From: Spongiactinospora rosea
GTDB lineage: Bacteria > Actinomycetota > Actinomycetes > Streptosporangiales > Streptosporangiaceae
Length of the DNA stretch: 64,000 bases
Assembly: GCF_003315795.1 (NCBI RefSeq)
Contig: NZ_QMEY01000025.1
Location: 62,001-126,000 of the forward strand
Direction: 5' to 3'
Shown: positions 60,726 through 64,000 of the stretch, one piece after another
How positions within the stretch are numbered: the stretch's first letter is position 1
Layout: every line of letters begins with the position of its first letter
Position numbers and translations under genes: made by a program
Notes under the pieces: generated by a model
Databases searched by the model: none
What the model was told of the DNA's origin: nothing
The model's input: the letters and a program-made list of their open reading frames with translations, nothing else

Positions 60726-61171
60726 CCGGGCGGCTCTGCCGGCTCGGGTGTACGTGGCGAACCGGTCACGATCACCCGGATCAGGTGGCCGTGGGTGGCG
60801 TATCCCGGCGGGTCGCCGGACAGCACGCCCGTCACACAGTCGAAGGTCCGCGGGCCGGTCTGCCGTACCAGGAAGACCGGCTCGGCCACCGTCGCGAGCA
60901 GCCTGATCACCGCGCGGTGCAGGTCGATGCCCGCCAGCGTCAGCCTGGGCCGGGCCCGCACCTCGTAGCAGCCGTCCGGCAGCAGCCGCTCGGCCACGAT
61001 CTGCCACTCCACCGCCTGCCGCAACCCCGGCAGCAGGTACACGTGCGGGTCCTCGGTCACCCACCCCGGGCGGCTCATCGCCGCGAGCAGCGTCCGCACC
61101 GGGGGCGCGAGCGCCTCGCCGTCCGCGATGCCGGTGAAGCGCTGGTCGATGTCCCACCGTCGGCGTTCCAC
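60722..61171 (-). CDS. Conserved hypothetical protein
   Basis: 149 residues from GTG 61171 (GTG 61207 would add twelve). Soluble, mixed alpha/beta: RRWDIDQRFTGIADGEALAPPVRTLLAAMSRPGWVTEDPHVYLLPGLRQAV..., ending with GHLIRVIVTGSPRTP and a Pro/Glu tail. No catalytic motif or known domain is recognised. Its start is 53 bases from the divergent prenyltransferase-like gene. Convergent, with a 4-base overlap, with the GT-C-like gene. Confidence 0.55.
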   Translation of the reverse strand: MERRRWDIDQRFTGIADGEALAPPVRTLLAAMSRPGWVTEDPHVYLLPGLRQAVEWQIVAERLLPDGCYEVRARPRLTLAGIDLHRAVIRLLATVAEPVFLVRQTGPRTFDCVTGVLSGDPPGYATHGHLIRVIVTGSPRTPEPAEPPG

Positions 61172-61224
61172 GCGTCCGATTCTTGCAAGACGGGCGGGGT
61201 GGGGCACAGGCTAGCGTCGGCCAC

Positions 61225-62094
61225 ATGAAGGTATTGACCACGGAGGCGTTCGCTCGGGCCGAGCGTCACATCATGCTCAACGCGCGGCTCATCGACCGGC
61301 TTCGCTTCGCCGCGCTGTTCGGCGACGGTACGGCCGGGCCGGTGCTCGCCGCGCTGCGCCTGTACCAAAACCCCGACGGCGGCTTCGGCAACGCCCTCGA
61401 ACCCGACCTGCGGGGCGCCGGCAGCCAGCCCGAGCCGGTCGAGGTCGCCCTCTGGACGCTCGACGAGCTGGACGCCCTCGACGACCCGATGGTGCCCGCC
61501 GCCTGCGGCTACCTGAGCAGCGTCACCACGCCGGACGGCGGCGTGCCGTTCGTGCTGCCCAGCGTCCGCGACACGCCGCACGCCCCCTGGTGGCAGACCC
61601 CCGACGACCCGCCGGGCTCACTGGTGCCGACCGCCTCGATCGCGGGCGTCCTGGCCGCGCACGGCGTGGAGCACCCCTGGCTCGGCCCGGCCACCGCGTT
61701 CTGCTGGGAGCGCCTGGCCGCCGTGACGGAGACCACCCCCTACGAGGCCAGGGCCATCGTCAACTTCCTTGAGCGGGCCGCCGACCGCGAGCGCGCCGAC
61801 CGCGAGTTCGCCCGGCTGCGGGAGGCCATCTCCGCCACCGTCACCTACGACCCCGACGCCAAGGGCGACGCCCACTTCCCGTACGACTTCGCGCCCCGGC
61901 CCGGCCGGCTCCCGCTGTTCGACGACGCCGTGCTGGACCGCCACCTGGACGCGCTGATCGACGCCCAGCGGCCCGACGGCGGCTGGGGCTTCGACTGGCC
62001 GGAATGGACGCCCGCGGTCGGCCCCGAGTGGAACGGCCTCATCACCATCGCCCGGCTGGTCACCCTGCGCGCCTACGGGCGGCTGAGCAACTGA
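61225..62094 (+). CDS. Prenyltransferase/squalene-cyclase-like alpha-toroid protein
   Basis: 289 residues from ATG 61225. Two copies of the QW-like repeat that marks the alpha/alpha-toroid fold are plain: LYQNPDGGFGNALEPDL near residue 46 and DAQRPDGGWGFDWPEW near 251; TTPDGGVPFV near 108 is a third, weaker one. The catalytic DXDD of squalene cyclases is absent, and the protein is half the length of a cyclase, so it is not a standard terpene cyclase; the role is unknown. Overlaps the convergent AraC gene by 22 bases. Confidence 0.7.
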   Translation: MKVLTTEAFARAERHIMLNARLIDRLRFAALFGDGTAGPVLAALRLYQNPDGGFGNALEPDLRGAGSQPEPVEVALWTLDELDALDDPMVPAACGYLSSVTTPDGGVPFVLPSVRDTPHAPWWQTPDDPPGSLVPTASIAGVLAAHGVEHPWLGPATAFCWERLAAVTETTPYEARAIVNFLERAADRERADREFARLREAISATVTYDPDAKGDAHFPYDFAPRPGRLPLFDDAVLDRHLDALIDAQRPDGGWGFDWPEWTPAVGPEWNGLITIARLVTLRAYGRLSN

Positions 62095-62738
62095 CCCAGC
62101 GGCATCCCGGCCAGCCTGCGCACCTCGTTGGACAGGTGCGCCTGGTCGGCGTACCCGCTCACCGCGGCCACCTCCGCCAGGGCCCGGCCCTCCCCGGCCA
62201 TCCGCAGCGCGCGCTGGAAGCGCACCACACGCTGGAGCGTCTTCGGCCCGTAGCCGAACGCCGAGTGGGTGCGCCGGTGCAGCTGGCGTTCGCTCAGGCC
62301 CAGCTCTCGGGCCACGTCGCCGATGCGCCCGCCGTCGGCCAGGGCTCGCGCGATCGGGCGCGCGGCGCGGTCGGGCGGGGGCGTGCCGCGCAGCCGTACC
62401 GCCATGGCCCGCACCAGGTCACCGGGCTCGCGAACGCCGAGATCGGGCAGGTCGGCCAGCGGCACCCGCAGGTCGCGCAGCTCGGCGACCGGCACGCCCA
62501 GCGCCTCGCCCACCGCGCCCGGCAGGAACCGCAGCCCGTGGTAGACGTCGCCGGGCGTCAGCCGCACCGGATGCGGCCCCGTGTCCGGTCCGGCGACCTG
62601 CGGGCCTGAGGGGCCCCACATCACGTCGACGCAGCCGTCCGGCACCACCGGCTGGGTCGCCTCCTCGGTCACCACCCGCGACCACAGGCAGGCCACCCGC
62701 CCGGCCAGCGCCGGGTGCGGAGGCCGTTCCTCGTACAT
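62073..62738 (-). CDS. AraC-family transcriptional regulator (DUF6597 N-terminus)
   Basis: 221 residues. The N-terminal part PALAGRVACLWSRVV...VVPDGCVDVMWG matches the DUF6597 domain often found before AraC HTHs. The C-terminal double HTH: RIGDVARELGLSERQLHRRTHSAFGYGPKTLQRVVRFQRALRMA, then LAEVAAVSGYADQAHLSNEVRRLAGMPLGQLL. A small-ligand sensor; targets unknown. Confidence 0.85.
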   Translation of the reverse strand: MYEERPPHPALAGRVACLWSRVVTEEATQPVVPDGCVDVMWGPSGPQVAGPDTGPHPVRLTPGDVYHGLRFLPGAVGEALGVPVAELRDLRVPLADLPDLGVREPGDLVRAMAVRLRGTPPPDRAARPIARALADGGRIGDVARELGLSERQLHRRTHSAFGYGPKTLQRVVRFQRALRMAGEGRALAEVAAVSGYADQAHLSNEVRRLAGMPLGQLLSRP

Positions 62739-62747
62739 CCCACCAGG

Positions 62748-63839
62748 TTATGCCGGGTCCTTGCGTTTCAGGTCCGGTGGCGGCCTGCCGGAGATGAACG
62801 CGGCGGCCCAGGTCGCCGAAGGGTCGCTGTCCACCAGCAGCGCGCGGGTCAGCAGGCTCAGCGGAATCGCCAGGATCGCCCCCAGCGGGCCCAGCACGAA
62901 CGTCCAAAGGATCAGCGAAAGGAACGTCATCGTGGTGGACAGTTCCACCGCGTCGCCCAGGAACTTCGGCAGGATGAACGACTGGGTGACCACGTTGATC
63001 GCCCCATAGGTGAGGATCACCCCCAGCATCGTCCGCACACCGCCGTCCAGCAGCGCGAGCATGGCGGGCGGCACCAGCCCGATGACGAAACCGATGTTCG
63101 GAATGTAGATCGTGATGAGCGACAGCACGCCCCACAGCAGCGGCAGCGGCACCCCGAGCAGGGAGAGCGCGATCACGTTGAGCGTCGCGTTGAGCAGCCC
63201 GAACACGGTGGAGACCACGAGGTACCGCCGGGTCCTGCGGGCGAACGTGGCAAGGGCCTTGGCCAGGCCGGGCAGCCGGTCGCTGCCGGTGCACATGATG
63301 TGGGCGAACGCCACCGAGTCCAGGCACATGGTCAGCACCAGCACCACGATCAGGAACAGGCTCGACGCCACTCCGACCAGCCCGGAGAACAACCCCTGCA
63401 CCAGCCCGAACACCTGGCTCGGGTCGAAGGACTTGACGGCCTGGTTGAGCTGCTCGTTGCCGTACCCGAACCGGGCCGCCAGGCGTCTCAGCTCCTCGGT
63501 GAGGGCGGTGAACTCGTCGGAGTACTGCGGGATGAGGGTGGCGAGCTGGGCCACCGACACCGTCAGCACGGCCAGCATGCCGAGCAGGACCAACAGCACC
63601 ACCAGCAGCGGCACGGCCACCTGCACCCATGTCGGCGCGCCCCAGGCGGCCAGCCGCCCGCGTACCGGGGCCACCGCGATCACCAGCACCAACGCCAGCA
63701 GCACCGGCCCGGCGATGGAGGACACCGCCTTGATCCCGGCGAGCGTGATCACCGCCGCCGCGGCGCAGCCGAGCACCACCAGCGCACGCGGGCGCACCGG
63801 CGGCGCGCTCCGCCCATCGGTTCCCGCTCGATCCACCAC
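62748..63839 (-). CDS. AI-2E family transporter
   Basis: 363 residues from GTG 63839, nine bases upstream of the AraC gene on the same strand. About eight membrane segments and the family pattern (VAVPLLVVLLVLLGMLAVLTVSVAQLATLIPQYSDEF; YIPNIGFVIGLVPPAMLALLDGG; TQSFILPKFLGDAVELSTTMTFLSLILWTFVLGPLGAILAIPLSLL). Similar in kind to the gene at 30406 but not a close copy. Function undefined. Confidence 0.85.
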   Translation of the reverse strand: MVDRAGTDGRSAPPVRPRALVVLGCAAAAVITLAGIKAVSSIAGPVLLALVLVIAVAPVRGRLAAWGAPTWVQVAVPLLVVLLVLLGMLAVLTVSVAQLATLIPQYSDEFTALTEELRRLAARFGYGNEQLNQAVKSFDPSQVFGLVQGLFSGLVGVASSLFLIVVLVLTMCLDSVAFAHIMCTGSDRLPGLAKALATFARRTRRYLVVSTVFGLLNATLNVIALSLLGVPLPLLWGVLSLITIYIPNIGFVIGLVPPAMLALLDGGVRTMLGVILTYGAINVVTQSFILPKFLGDAVELSTTMTFLSLILWTFVLGPLGAILAIPLSLLTRALLVDSDPSATWAAAFISGRPPPDLKRKDPA

Positions 63840-63924
63840 ACCGCTGTACTACCCCTCAGGAATATTTCACCGCAGTTCGTCGAGGCGCTTGCGGGGCGGC
63901 CCTGGAGCGAGTGAAATCCCACCT

Positions 63925-64000
63925 ATGTGGGAGTTCGGAGTCCTTGGCCCCATCGAGGTCCGGGGAAAGAACGGCCCTTTCCGATTCGATGATCCCCGTC
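63925..64000 (+). CDS. Start of a SARP/AfsR-type (BTAD) regulator, cut by the window edge
   Basis: Only 25 codons are inside the window: MWEFGVLGPIEVRGKNGPFRFD, then DPR. FGVLGPIEVR is the typical opening of AfsR/SARP winged-helix plus BTAD regulators, which activate secondary-metabolite or developmental genes. A 6-bp hairpin, TCCCAC and GTGGGA, surrounds the start codon (63917-63932). The rest of the gene, and whether it has an NB-ARC part, cannot be seen. Confidence 0.7.
   Translation, partial: MWEFGVLGPIEVRGKNGPFRFDDPR

Noticed and set aside
61183..61215. TTGCAA and TAGCGT as a promoter for the toroid-protein gene
   Set aside because: The spacing of about 23 bases is too long for a normal sigma-factor promoter.
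1..64000. tRNA genes, rRNA genes and CRISPR arrays
   Set aside because: No cloverleaf-like segment with the conserved T-arm sequence, no rRNA sequence and no regularly spaced direct repeats of CRISPR size were found by eye; a dedicated scan could still find a missed tRNA.

Overview
The window is high-GC DNA whose coding frames have GC-rich third positions, many GTG starts and frequent ATGA/GTGA stop-start overlaps. Gene content and order (dprA, xerC, M23 peptidase, then rpsB-tsf-pyrH-frr-cdsA, rlmN nearby) are those of a filamentous actinomycete; a Streptosporangiales-type genome is my best guess, but no 16S gene is present to confirm it. I saw no tRNA, rRNA, CRISPR array, insertion sequence or prophage.

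Layout. 1-2500: dprA, then a small lipoprotein gene that looks frameshifted. 2500-7763: the most unusual locus, a 1413-residue protein with the features of effectors linked to extracellular contractile injection systems (eCIS), translationally coupled to a cysteine-rich partner that could be its immunity protein. No sheath, tube or baseplate genes are visible. 8035-11624: xerC, a convergent M23 peptidase frame, and a divergent MFS exporter/ArsR regulator pair separated by three evenly spaced dyads. 11700-19114: the translation and phospholipid housekeeping block (rpsB with a structured leader, tsf, pyrH, frr, cdsA, rlmN), with a SUFU-domain gene opposite.

19122-34409 carries small-molecule uptake and catabolism: a two-gene ABC exporter; a PucR regulator divergent from an agmatinase/NCS1 permease/cyclase operon; a flavin-dependent oxidoreductase preceded by a near-perfect SoxR-type box; an MFS exporter; metNIQ methionine uptake; and an Lrp regulator divergent from a 4-aminobutanal-type dehydrogenase. 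Agmatinase and that dehydrogenase could both belong to agmatine/putrescine breakdown to GABA.

34525-44763 is rich in membrane and envelope functions: a DUF418 protein, a secreted esterase-like protein, an acyl-ACP desaturase behind a strong palindromic operator, a DUF998/glycosyltransferase/DMT-transporter operon, DedA, and LysE. Similar TCAGGG-N4-CCCTGA-like dyads flank the DMT operon promoter and the dedA promoter, suggesting common control.

44864-49155 is a chitin-degradation cluster: two multidomain GH18 chitinases with a tiny secreted chitin-binding-like protein between them, behind a clear promoter with a ROK-like palindrome just downstream of the predicted start. 49395-51529 holds a holin-like/DUF3618/DUF4235 trio, the middle gene expanded by 18-residue basic repeats. 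51533-59300 is a complete respiratory nitrate reductase operon (narGHJI, minus strand) divergent from narK. The end holds a GT-C-like membrane protein, small regulators, a second AI-2E protein and the first codons of a SARP/AfsR-type regulator cut by the window edge.
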